A stretch of DNA of 34,513 nt, taken from contig JAAMPI010000502.1 in NCBI GenBank assembly GCA_013054445.1, positions 1-34,513 of the forward strand, given 5' to 3'. Numbering within the stretch: position 1 is the stretch's first letter; every line of letters begins with the position of its first letter. This document shows, one piece after another, positions 22,268 through 32,232 of the stretch. A model generated the notes under the pieces. That model saw only the letters and a program-made list of their open reading frames with translations, had not been told where the DNA came from and made no database searches. The position numbers were made by a program, and so were the translations under genes. This DNA is from Cudoniella acicularis (lineage: Eukaryota; Ascomycota; Leotiomycetes; Helotiales; Helotiaceae).

Positions 22268-24179
22268 TATAATGAGAGAGACGGTGGTAGTGGCTGTGAC
22301 TGTGGTTGTTTTACTGTTATGTAGATGGATTTTAAATTTCTAACCTCTTCTGAGACTTTGACTTTTTCTAATATTAGGAAAATATCCCTATTCCAAAATA
22401 AATCTAAAATTCTCCGTATATAATTTAATATAAGAAAAGAAATTCCACTTCTGTTATACTGTCTCCATAAAATGTGTGAACTCGTGAAAATATCCCGTGG
22501 TACTTCGACGAACAAAACAATCGACTCGTATGTTGACTTTTTGTGAATGAAATCGTAGAAATAATTCTTATAGTTGTGCTTTCAACGAATGACTAAATCC
22601 TGATCCCATCCGTAAACGCAATGGTACTCTTTCATTCTCGGGAACTACAAAGTCAGGTTCACTTGACTGTTCCTCTAATTTGAGATGAATTTGAGATCCG
22701 AAATTGACAACACATCTATATTTAACAACAAAACTTCGTCGGCCGAATTCCTTCGCGGCAGCAAGCGGCCCCACGGCAATATTCGCGTAATCCCACTCCC
22801 TTCTCTCAATCTGATGTTGGGGGTACTTAACAGGTTTTGGACCAGCAAGGCAGTAGAGCGAAGGGAGGCGAGGCATTGGCTTTGGAACGGGTGTTGGCGC
22901 TACGGAACAAGCTTCAAAATGCTAGAGTGGCGATTTCTTCGGACAGGCTATGTCTTTTATAGACTCCTCGAGCTGAAAAATCGGGTTGAGAAGAACTGAA
23001 TTTGGAAAATGGGGGAAAGACTCTGAAGTTCACAGTCCTTGCTATAGATTCACTCATAATTAATAAACACCGTCTTTCTGTGAGATATTTTTCCAAAGAG
23101 AGGCGAAACCTGGAAGATAAATCATACTCTAGGCACTAGAGCATAGGTGGGCAACTGACGTACCGATTCAAGGGGCTCTATTCACCGTAAAGGTAGCGGA
23201 TATGAGGCTGTATCTTGATCCTTGATATGAACGGAAAGTGGGTATATTGGACAAAAAATGATTCAATTTGTCAGGAGAAAGATCGGGATCTTGATGAAGA
23301 AAAGAGGAAGCTAGGCTTTATGGAGTTTAAACTTTTGTATGGGTCGTAGTGACCACCTATTGCTGCTACCTCGGACCCTCCGCTACGGTATCTCCGCTGG
23401 TCAAATTAGCAGTCTTTGATGGATCCTCGTAACCTTATGTGCCAAAATATTCAGTGAAACGAAGATAAGATGCAAAGGCAGTGTTGCTGTCAAGTATTGA
23501 TGTCTTTTCTCTATTAGGTTATACGTGAAACTGACTCCACAAGTGATGAAACTCCTCAGAAGACGAGATGGAAAAATAGCAATTAACAATCAGCTTCAAG
23601 TACCAAAACACAACAGAACAAAAAGTCAATGACATGAAAGTACAACGCGTTCCTGGGAGAAACGCTGATGCAGGTCCGACTTGAACCCCACTCATGACCA
23701 AAGCTCGAAAAAACCCCCAAAATGACGGAATACCAATTTGCAAGCCACACTCCACCACCACCAATTACCTCAATTTACATTCAAAACATAACCAAACCCT
23801 TCAATCGTTGAAATTTACCTTTCATCAAAGGAAAAAAAGGAATGAAGAATTGCCGAGCAAAGCTTTGTAATAACTTGCTGAAAAGCGGCAGAATCGCCGC
23901 ATCAAGACACCGCCTCATGTTTCTTAAATGCAGGAAGCGTGCTGCTGCAACAGACAACTCTAACAACGGTGATAGGCAATACGCACTTTAACCCCGCGAC
24001 GGGTAAGGTTAATTGCGGGGTCCCTGGAGGTACAAAGGACGCTGTGGTCGTCGCTCCAATTGCTTTACCTTTCTTGTTTTGTTATTAATCTTTGTAGTCC
24101 AAACTTATATCGCAACTCACAGACAAGAACAGAAGCAGAACCAGTTCTTAACTTCAAGAAAACAGATTCAAAAGCGAAA
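22268..24179. other. 1.9-kb intergenic region, no supported gene
   Basis: I find no gene with recognisable motifs. The longest frame on the minus strand (22568-22876, about 100 codons) contains protein-like stretches such as WDYANIAVGPLAAAKEFG but lacks a start, splice support or family resemblance. The right end (about 23950-24179) should hold the promoter of the aldo/keto reductase gene. Confidence 0.45.
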
Positions 24180-25414
24180 ATGGCAGCACCGGTCCCCAAG
24201 TCCCTACAGGAGTCAGTGGAGAACAGTAAGGCGGAGTATGTGCAACTTGGGAAGAGTGGGCTGCGGGTTTCGATTCCAATTTTCGGTGCGATGAGTTTTG
24301 GCCACAAGGACTGGATCCCATGGGTTATTGAGGAGGAGGAGGTACATATCTCTCTATCGATTTGGCCATAATATACTGCAAATTGAAACTGACATCGTAG
24401 AAATAGGCCTTGCCTCTCCTCAAAGCTGCCTACGATCGAGGCGTGAATACTTGGGATACTGCGAATGTATACAGCAATGGCGTTTCAGAGGAGATTATCG
24501 GCAAGGCGCTCAAGAAATACGAGATTCCAAGACAGAAGATTGTTATTTTGACGAAGTGCAATGGTGCTGTGGGCGAGGAACCTGGTGTGAGGAGCATGTT
24601 CTATCAGAAGGAAGTGAGGTCTAGCAAGGATTATGTTAATAACTTTGGTATCTCTACCTTCTTATCCATTGCGGGGACTTTTGGCTGATACTTGGAATAG
24701 GACTGTCGAGACAAGCAATCTTCAATCAGGTCGAGGCCTCCCTTAAACGTCTCCAACTCGATTACGTCGACCTCCTCCAAATCCATCGTTTCGACAAAGA
24801 TACACCAATTGAAGAGACCATGGAGGCTTTACATGATCTAGTTAAGAGCGGAAAGGTCAGATATATCGGCGCTTCAAGCATGTGGGCGACTCAATTCGCG
24901 CAGATGCAATTTGTCGCCGAAAAAAATGGATGGACAAAGTTCATCAGTATGCAGAATCATTACAATTTGTTATACCGGGAAGAGGAGAGAGAGATGAACA
25001 GATTTTGTAGAGAAACTGGAGTGGGATTGATTCCGGTAAGTGCTCTCCTGTCACCCGGCATTTCCTCGTGCTAATGATAATAAGTGGGCACCTATCGCGC
25101 GCGGTAATCTCGCACGTCCAATCGAGAATTTTGGAAAGACTACACGCAGCAAGCCAGAGGCAGAGAAAGGGCTCAGTGATGTTGACTACAAGATCATTGC
25201 GCGGGTGCAAGAGTTGGCTGAGAAGAAAGACTGGAAGATGAGCCAAGTGGCGTTGACCTGGATCAATAAGAGGATAAGTAGTCCTATTGTTGGCTTCAGC
25301 AGCATAGACAGAATCGATGAGGCAATTGGAGTTCGTGGAAAGACCTTGACTGAAGAGGAGGAGAAGTACTTGGAGGAATTATATCAGCCAAAGGCGATTG
25401 TGGGTCATTCGTAG
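24180..25414 (+). CDS. Aldo/keto reductase
   Basis: NADPH-dependent reductase of the aldo/keto reductase superfamily, acting on aldehydes or ketones in the cytosol; the substrate is unknown. Exons read as 24180-24341, 24407-24647, 24701-25035 and 25085-25414, giving 355 aa with introns of 65, 53, 49 nt. The TIM barrel starts at [12 protein letters not shown] and GAMSFG. The catalytic tetrad is visible as D71 and Y76 in [10 protein letters not shown]104 in VILTKC and H163 in DLLQIHRFD. Further blocks are [31 protein letters not shown], the W-x-P-x-A-R-G-x-L motif ([12 protein letters not shown]), and [17 protein letters not shown] for the coenzyme's 2'-phosphate. The pattern matches fungal versiconal hemiacetal acetate reductase-like and YakC-like enzymes. 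No biosynthetic cluster surrounds it, so a housekeeping or detoxification role is likelier. ATG at 24180 is the first in frame after the leader (GCGAAAATGG). Confidence 0.93.
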
Positions 25415-25740
25415 GAATGAGGCGGAGAAGGAGCTTTGGCTTATGTTGTAATTCATTGACTGGATGGTAACTAGCTGCTGCAAGATCTGAAATCTTCACT
25501 TGGGGAATAGTTTAGCTGTCGAGTATAAAAGAGTCATTCCAATCAATGTTGTGACGAAGATCTAGCTCATTCTCCATTCTTTCATTTTACTTGTAGCTTC
25601 TTATTCTGTACGCGAACTTGAAAGTCAATCCGAATTGATGAATGCTTGTGGCTTTCGATACTGTAATTTAGAAGTTGAAAACTCATAGTGACGCAGTGAA
25701 ATGGAGAGAGTTCAATCTTTCATGATGATAAATATTAGCT
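25415..25740. other. Short intergenic region
   Basis: This is the 3' flank of the aldo/keto reductase gene. No gene or clear signal is seen. Confidence 0.4.
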
Positions 25741-25766
25741 GAGCAGTGGAGAACGAAAAACTCCCA

Positions 25767-26145
25767 TTACGCCATTATCACATAAAAGTTAAAACCCTCA
25801 ATGACGTATCTACAAAATCTCGTGATATCAAAACTCAATGCATCAACAGACTCATCATCAAAAAGGGGCAAGTCGACTCACAAATCAGCTGATCCATGGT
25901 TGCAAATGCGTTGCGCGGCACGCCGGAATTAGCAGTAATCAGCATACCCCTCACCTCACACCATTCATCGCGCTGATTGCACGGCACAAAGCAAACCTTA
26001 TTGTTCCATCCAATAACCCAATCCAGAAACCGCATTCTAGTAAACGCAGCCACTTTTGTACCGTACATGTAATTCTCGCGATCAAGAGCGAATATCGAGG
26101 TAATCGATTATCGATGAGATGGATGTTGGTGAGGATGTCTCTTTC
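25767..26145 (-). pseudogene. Possible broken or partial gene, minus strand, family unknown
   Basis: Two adjacent minus-strand frames read like one protein split by a frameshift. The upstream piece follows an acceptor (GTGTCAG at about 26159) and reads ELERDILTNIHLIDNRLPR. About 26099 the frame changes and the next reads IFALDRENYMYGTKVAAF, then RMRFLDWVIGWNNKVCF and VPRNAFATMDQLI. A GTGAGT donor follows near 25881, and an acceptor (TTTGTAG) near 25809 would lead to a short ending YTSLRVLTFM with a stop near 25773. The composition is protein-like, not low complexity. I do not know a family with these motifs. There is no start codon in a convincing first exon upstream. Coordinates are approximate. 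It could be a relic, a gene with a missed small exon, or chance. Confidence 0.3.
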
Positions 26146-26166
26146 TAGTTCAGCCCCCTGACACAA

Positions 26167-26759
26167 TCGCCGTCGCGTATTTAGACCCCGGTTCTTCCCC
26201 GCAAGCTGGAGGGCTCAAGTGGGTCCCGATGACGCTAATGGCGGAGCTCGCGTGATGCCGAAAGCAGGAGACTTTGGGCCTCCTAAGCATCGAAAGGAGT
26301 CACGAAGAACAAAGCCGGCCTGGACTGGGTATTCCGGTCTTCGGCACCGCATTAACGTAAGCACTCGTATGGCAAAAGGCCGGAAATGCAGCTGTTGTGC
26401 AGCTGCTCGTCCAAGCCACGAAGGGAAGGGACTTGGTCTTAGCGGCTTGATTCACTGGTGATTGTACTGCAATGTACTGTCCGAAATGGATTAGTGCGAA
26501 TCGAGGCGAGCTCCTCGAGGGGCTCACGTGGTTGTGTTGACCCCGCCCTTCAAATGAAACTCGTTGACCTGCTCTCTTCCATCCCTCTCTTGCATCGTAC
26601 CTGATCCCCAAAGCACACACAAAGCAACCCCATCCCATCACAAAGCAATTCATCAACCTCCCCCAGCCTCAATCTGATAATCTTACGATTCTATTCGTGA
26701 GATACCTGGATACTTCTTGACTCTACTTCCAAGTACAAGTCGAGCACCCCCTCATCAAC
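26167..26759 (+). promoter_or_regulatory. Promoter region of the DUF6699-like gene
   Basis: No supported gene, although overlapping frames are open on both strands because the stretch is GC-rich. CACGTG is present at 26525-26530 (in CTCACGTGG), 230 bp before the start codon. A CT/CA-rich leader with many CACACAAAGC-like runs leads to the ATG at 26760. Confidence 0.4.
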
Positions 26760-27599
26760 ATGTCCGCAGACGCAGCACCCACACCGTTGTCCAAGGTCGA
26801 CTCTGCCGTGCAAGGCCTTTCATCAAGCCCACCTAAGGATGGAGCCAAGCGAAGAGCAAGCTCGAGTGTACCAGGTGTATACAACATCAACGACTTAGGT
26901 AAGTCGATCCTCAGCCGAGTTGGCAGCCATCAACATCCGGCCTTACCGAGCCAATTCCATCAAAAACAACGCTGACAATCCTCGCGGTATAGAAAAGGAA
27001 GGAACGGAGATTCAAATCGCGAAGGAGACACAAAAGCTGAACTGGTATGATGACACTTCATGCCCTTAACCCCTCATTACCCCGCTTCAGCTTTGGGCCC
27101 TAAATCGAACGAGTTGAAATTCACTGTACCAATACTGATACTGATATCGTTTAGGCGTATCAACAAATCACCGATGGGTCTGGATGAGCCAGAAAAGTCG
27201 GCGCTGAAGAAGATGCTCACCACACCACCAGTAAAGAAGATTGACTTACATTTCCCTCTTGGGCTCGAGGTCACTGCACGGAATCTGAAGGGAGTAACAA
27301 TCAAGGATGCATTAGATGCAATCTACAAGCAATACCGAAAGAAGGTATGCTCATCCTTTTCCATCATTACCCCGCTTTCAGCCTCATCTTCATGGAACCT
27401 CCACCACCATCCTCCGCCAAGACAAATGCTAACCTGCTTGCGTACACAGGCAGATGATGAACTCGAGAACCCAGTCCTAGCAGGCTTCGAATGGGATAAG
27501 GAGGAGTCATGGACCCGATTGATCGTCCACTGCAAGAAGGAAGGTGCCCCACAACCCAAGAAGAAGGGAAAGAAGGGCCAAGAAGGCGAGGAACTTTAA
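26760..27599 (+). CDS. DUF6699-like protein, function unknown
   Basis: Predicted 176 aa from exons 26760-26898, 26993-27044, 27155-27344 and 27450-27599. The N terminus (about 1-45) is Ser/Pro/Ala-rich and probably disordered. The core (about 60-160) starts with KLNWRINKSPMGLDE and runs through IDLHFPLGLEVTARNLKGVTIKDALDAIYKQYRKK and FEWDKEESWTRLIVH. The VTIKDALDAIY helix and the following tryptophan-containing strand resemble the DUF6699 domain of fungal proteins as I remember it, with no known activity. The C terminus is a lysine/glycine tail (PKKKGKKGQEGEE). Introns are 94, 110 and 105 nt. The third (27345-27449) is a multiple of three and has no stop, so retention would insert 35 residues in frame. 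There is no signal peptide or membrane segment. The family name is from memory and is less certain than the gene itself. Confidence 0.8.
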
Positions 27600-28359
27600 G
27601 TTCATCCTTCAAGGACATATGCTCCATAATGTCTCCCTCCTTTGATAGACTAGAGCCATTTCACAACGGTAATTTGCTATGCTGGCTGGCTAGCTCGGAA
27701 TCGGTAGCAGGTATTCGGACATGGCCCGGCAGGCTTGCTGAGGATTTATTCATTCATAACGGACGGAGCATTCTAGCGGGATTGGCTTTCTTCTTGGCTG
27801 GTGTACAGTAACTGGCTCAGATAGCTTTCTTGCTGGAAATCTATTCTCCTCTTCATTTCTTTGCACGCTTGTGACTGTTGATCGGAGTGTTATTGGCAGA
27901 TTGGCCGGGGTTTGTCTATGAAGATTGGTAGCTTTTCGTCACTTGAGGAGGTGTTGGGCCGATCGTATTGTTGCGATGTATTGTTGTACTGGATTGTGGT
28001 GAAGTGGAAGAAGATTTTGCAAACATCGCCGTGTGGGAGAGGGCCCACTTTTCATCCAAAATCCACGAGCCCCGAAGCAGCAAGTCGAGCCGACAAAAAC
28101 CTCCACCTTTGCATCTCCCCAAGTCCAAGGATAAACAGTGATAACAATGAGGATCTCGAGGATATAACGTAGGTCTTTCTCTCTGTCTCTCTTTCTTGTC
28201 ACCCGCAGAATCTGCCTTGATTGCTTCATTCCCAATCATCGAATTCATCACTCGGCCAAGCGGACCAATTTCAAGTTCAAATCTTCGAAAATCAAGTCCT
28301 ACTGATTCTAGGACTTCTTGAACACAGCTCGAGAGAACGGACCAATTCTCTCAACCTTC
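27600..28359 (+). promoter_or_regulatory. Intergenic region and 5' leader of the FAD oxidoreductase gene
   Basis: The 760 bp hold no supported gene. GTAGGT at about 28169 followed by CTGATTCTAG ending near 28311 could be a 5'-leader intron. Confidence 0.35.
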
Positions 28360-29906
28360 ATGGATGAACGCGCAGCGATACCTGTCACCCTCCCTCATCC
28401 CAGTCCAACGACAAGCTACTGGCAAGATCCCCCAGATGCCGAACTCGCAGATTTCCTCAGCAGCGAAACCGTTCCGAATGAAGTGGTTGGTACACTGATA
28501 ATAGGCAGCGGCATAACGGGTGCGGGTGTGGCATGGAATTTGCTACAGAATGCGGACAAGAAGGAGAGGATAGTGATGCTTGAGGCGCGGCAAGCATGTT
28601 CTGGAGCTACAGGTCGAAATGGTATTACTCCCATCAAATTGCAGGCTGCTTTGACAAACGCTTTTGAGAAGAACAGGCGCTAATCGAAACAGGGGGACAC
28701 ACGAAAGCAGCTTCTTACCGCTCATTTCCTTCCAATGTCGAAGCCCTTGGCCTCTCCGGGGCCATGAAGATCGTCCGCCTCGAATACGCAAACATCCGCG
28801 CTGTACACGCCTTTGCTGCCGAACACAAGATCGATTGCGAGTCTAGGAGCTGCGATACAGTGGATATCATATACGATCAAGCACAATGGGATGAGTGTGT
28901 CTCCGCTATACAACTGATTCAAGAATCTTTCACGGAAGAGGGAGACAGTGAGGGTGTAGCAAGGTATCAATTATGGGGTGCTGAAGAGGCGAAGGAGAAG
29001 TTCTTGGTCAAAGGAAAGGGCGTGGAAGGAGAGCCAGTTCTTGGTGCTGTAAGCTATGAAGCTGGGAGTCTCAGCGCGTATAAATTCGTTATTGGCCTTC
29101 TCAAGCTCTGCCTGAAAGCTACCTTAGAATTTTTCACCAATACCCCGGCTACTAAGCTCACAAAAGGAGACGGTGGAATATGGGACGTGGAGACGCCCAG
29201 AGGTGTTGTGAGAGCGAGAAGAGTAGTGCTTGCTACGAATGGCTATACGGGTTTCATCTCCAATAAATTCCAAGGCTCGATTGTGCCTTTGAGAGGACAA
29301 ATCACTGCTCATAGACCTAGTTCCAATATGCCGAAGAGCGGTCTGGAAACAACATATTCATTTATCTACAGCAATGGCTACGAATACATGATTCCTCGAC
29401 CTCAGACATCCCCATTCGCAGGCGATATCATCATAGGCGGCGGCTTAGTCAAAGCTTCTAATGAGGGAGTGAGTGAATTCGGCACCACTGACGATTCATC
29501 TCTCAACACCGAGATCTCTTCGTACCTAAGGAAGACGACAACCTCATATTTCGGAGAAAGTTGGGGAGATGATGATAAGGAGGGGAGGATTAGGAGGGAG
29601 TGGACTGGTATCATGGGGTATAGTGCCGATGGGTTCCCATTTGTGGGTCAGGTTCCTGGGATAGGGAACGAGAATTTGTGGATTGCGGCCAGTTTTCAGG
29701 GACATGGGATGGTGCTTTGTTGGATGTGTACGAGGGCTTTGGTTCAGATGATGGGTGATGGGAATGGGAGTGATGAAAAAGAAGTCTTAGAAAAATGGTT
29801 CCCGAATGTCTTCGGAGTGAGTGAGGAGAGGATGAAGAAGAGGTTTATGGGGAGGCTGCATACAAAGCCTAGTTCCATGGAAGTTGAGAATAGGGTTTCT
29901 TCTTGA
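28360..29906 (+). CDS. FAD-dependent oxidoreductase (DAO family, amine/amino acid oxidase-like)
   Basis: Flavoenzyme of the DAO superfamily (PF01266), which oxidises amino acids or amines; it resembles gamma-glutamylputrescine oxidoreductase/OrdL-type proteins, but the substrate cannot be read from sequence. Exons 28360-28621 and 28693-29906 give 491 aa; the intron is 71 nt. The Rossmann motif is G49-S-G51-I-T-G54 (TLIIGSGITGAGVAWNLL), followed by an acidic strand end (VMLEAR) and SGATGRNGGHTKAASYR across the splice. Other blocks are RARRVVLATNGYTG, IVPLRGQI, DIIIGGGL, EWTGIMGYSADGFPFVG and AASFQGHGM, where FAD and substrate are held. There is no signal peptide and no peroxisomal SKL-type ending (it ends RVSS), so a cytosolic location is likely. 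ATG 28360 is chosen as the first in the open frame with leader-like sequence before it. Confidence 0.92.
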
Positions 29907-30588
29907 GCTGGCGCAGTTGGGGGATGATAGGGAGGTAAGGAAAGACACCAACCAAATATTGGTAATGAGCTCATTGGTATTTTATACTCCTGAGCACTTA
30001 CGCAGAGTGCGCTTTTCTATTCACGACGAGCTCTTCAGATATTCGTCTCAGGTTTAAGAGCGGTTTTGCCTCGACTTTTGAAAAAGCAAAAATACGATTG
30101 AATTTACAAATTTGATGGCCTTGGCGTGTTTCGAGTGAACCAGGAATAAGAGATCAGGAGAGTGAACATTCAAAGTGAAACTCGCACCAGAGGATATGAA
30201 TCCGTGACTATGGACTTGGAATCTAGAACCGACAAAATGTCATCTCAATGGTAATCCCCAGGTTTCAATTGGCTCAGAACGGATGCGTCACTTACCGCAT
30301 TCAGCAAGACAAAGCAAGGCGAATTTTCGGGAGGACGCTAAATTAACTTTATTTTTCATATTAGCCAATAAGATCAAGGGGAATTCAAATCAAATCGACC
30401 CACTGCAAGGCTGAAGCATGATCGGCATACGTCACTCCGTAACATACGGCGCAGTACATAAAGCGCCTCTTCCCCTCTTCATACAGTTTACCTCTTCCAA
30501 CAACAACACTTGCAAATACATCTCGCAATTTCCCTCCACGTCCATCATACACTTTCTCACAACACAATCAACCTTTACCAAACTCAAA
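29907..30588 (+). promoter_or_regulatory. Promoter region of the CXC-repeat protein gene
   Basis: The 682 bp have no supported gene. Near the gene lie TACGTCAC (a CRE-like core) at about 30428-30435, ACATAAAG at about 30458 as a possible TATA-like element, and a CT/CA-rich leader. I did not find a clear copper or metal-response consensus. Confidence 0.4.
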
Positions 30589-31106
30589 ATGGTTGCTCCA
30601 TCAACCTGCTGCGGCAAGAATGGCCAAGAAGCCTGTGTCTGGTATGAAACCTAGAACTTTGAACCTCCCAAATACTCCATCAATCATAACAGCTAATATA
30701 TTCAAACAGTGCTAGCCAAGCCAAGTGTTCTTGCGGCGAGAAGTCAGCTCTTCACTGCACCTGCGGAAAGGCTGCCACCGAAAATGCAGTAACTGGTGCT
30801 CGTTGCTCATGCCGTACGTCCTATGATACCCGAACTTCATGGCCTTCCAATAATTACGGATGCTAATGGATTACTTTAGGTGCTCGCCCAGCTGGCAGCT
30901 GCAACTGCGAGAGATCTGCTACTGAAAACACTACTCCATCTGGTGATCTCTGCTCGTGTGGTGCTCGCCCGGCTAGTGAGTTCACTCCTTCAAGTTAAAC
31001 TCAGTATTCTGAAACACGTACTGACTCATTAATAGCTGCATGCACATGCGAGAAGGCAACAGACGGTGGACTCCTCCCAACCGAAACCGACTTCACCAAC
31101 GCCTAA
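30589..31106 (+). CDS. Cysteine-rich CXC-repeat protein, metallothionein-like (DUF7871-like)
   Basis: Small cytosolic-type protein of 107 aa with 16 cysteines arranged as one CC pair (residues 7-8) and seven C-x-C pairs, the pattern of metal-thiolate proteins; metal binding is inferred, not shown. Exons are 30589-30641, 30710-30813, 30880-30975 and 31036-31106 with introns of 68, 66 and 60 nt. The Cys motifs in order are CVC, CSC, CTC, CSC, CNC, CSC, CTC. Two tandem modules are evident: KAATEN...CSC-R-ARPAGSCNCE and RSATEN...CSC-G-ARPATACTCE. The three introns fall at or near CXC pairs, and the reading frame is kept across all of them. There is no signal peptide. I recall fungal proteins that begin MVAPSTCCGK and end LLPTE.DFTNA in this family, annotated DUF7871. 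The TAA stop is at 31104-31106. Confidence 0.93.
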
Positions 31107-31158
31107 ATATACTCTCTTTGCTTTCCCACCCACGTCGTTATGATCTGGGCTGTACAAT

Positions 31159-31593
31159 ATGAATTGGCGGAGTTTACGGGGCATAGACTTGGAGTATTTG
31201 AATTTATTGCGACAAATCGTATGCGACATCGATGTCCTAGCATGCATCAGTCACCACTATGAACAGTTCATCTTTTTCATCGTGGTGATGCATCTCACGA
31301 TTCTCATTCCTTGGTCGATACGATGGTACATACCATTTTTCTTACCGGCGTTACGTGTTTTCTTGAGAGAACTGCACATAAACCTTCATGTGTCGGATGT
31401 CAAGGATCCTGGTGGGAAATACTGGGATTTCTTTATGGATCCTCTGGGTTGGCTACGGAATTGCTTTAGACCGACTCGGAAGGAGGTAAAAATCAAGAAG
31501 CCTAGCGGGTCAGACAGGAGGCAACGACAGTTGCAGTCTCTGCGGTTTGGTGGAGGGAACTCTATCGTAGAGCGCGATTATATGAGTTTGTGA
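31159..31593 (+). CDS. Hypothetical ORF, 144 aa, doubtful
   Basis: An uninterrupted frame from ATG 31159 to TGA 31593 starts only 52 bp after the CXC-repeat protein stop. Residues about 37-70 are hydrophobic (FIFFIVVMHLTILIPW then YIPFFLPALRVFL), perhaps one or two membrane helices, and the C-terminal half is basic (KEVKIKKPSGSDRRQRQ). I recognise no family. The frame has no splice support and no promoter-like sequence of its own, so it could lie in the 3' untranslated region of the preceding gene or be a chance frame. Composition (KDPGGKYWDFFMDPLGWL) does look protein-like. Confidence 0.35.
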   Translation: MNWRSLRGIDLEYLNLLRQIVCDIDVLACISHHYEQFIFFIVVMHLTILIPWSIRWYIPFFLPALRVFLRELHINLHVSDVKDPGGKYWDFFMDPLGWLRNCFRPTRKEVKIKKPSGSDRRQRQLQSLRFGGGNSIVERDYMSL

Positions 31594-32232
31594 ATAGCAT
31601 CTCATTCAGCCTTCTATTTGCTATTCTTGCTTGCGACGTTGAACAATGATACGTGACCGTAATATCCTCCCATTCAAAATATTTATTTTGGTATTATCCC
31701 TTAGGTCTTGATGTTCACTCGCTTGTATTTATTTACGCTTCACTCGATGAGAAATACAATTAAACCAAGTCAAAAATCTCATTCATATTCCTGACTAAAT
31801 CAGGAAGCAAGTTCCTGAAGAAGTATTTTCAGCCAAATGGCAAGAACAATCGTGAAAACAATTCCGAAATCCTTCCCAGAAAATAACACTACGTCCAAAA
31901 ATTCCGATGCCTCAAAAGCTCAACAAAGATATCGCGGACTCCGGCTCGGAGTTCTGTTCAAACACCCTGGCTACCCGGTACGAGCGTACCCGACAATCCG
32001 CGGACACGGACTGTCAGATTCGGATCACTAAATGTCCGAACCCCGCCTACCTTACTAGGGAAGCTCTAGACCTCTAACTATATTACCCCTCAACAGCACC
32101 ATCTCTCCCACTTCCAAGCTTCACTACACTTCTCAAACACAAACGCATCAATCAATTCCACCACCCTGTCAACCTTCACCAAATCAATTAATCAACTATA
32201 AAGCCCTTCAACAAACAGACAACAAAGCAAAA
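31594..32232 (+). promoter_or_regulatory. Promoter of the DUF1772 gene, with CGG/CCG palindromes
   Basis: No supported gene. Between 31930 and 32040 lie ACTCCG-GCT-CGGAGT at 31938-31952 (perfect inverted repeat with a 3-nt spacer), GGTACG-AG-CGTACC at 31977-31990 and TCCGCGGA at about 31998-32005, plus further CGGAC and GTCCG half-sites. These are 190-300 bp before the start codon, a typical place for Zn2Cys6 binding sites. TATAAA at 32197-32202 lies only 31 bp before the ATG and may be leader sequence. Confidence 0.45.

Noticed and set aside
22568..22999. Overlapping 100-codon frames on both strands at 22.6-23.0 kb
   Set aside because: Both strands are open, there is no recognisable domain, and the minus frame lacks an ATG at its start, so this is likely chance.
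23655..23690. GGTTCAAGTC-like B-box on the minus strand near 23675, as in a tRNA T arm
   Set aside because: The flanking bases do not pair as a five-base-pair T stem and no A-box or acceptor stem is present at tRNA distance, so no tRNA is called.
26219..26656. Open frames on both strands (up to 118 codons) before the DUF6699-like gene
   Set aside because: These come from GC-rich, stop-poor promoter DNA; no motif or splice evidence.
31837..32031. 64-codon plus-strand frame upstream of DUF1772
   Set aside because: It overlaps the palindrome-dense promoter block and has no family resemblance.
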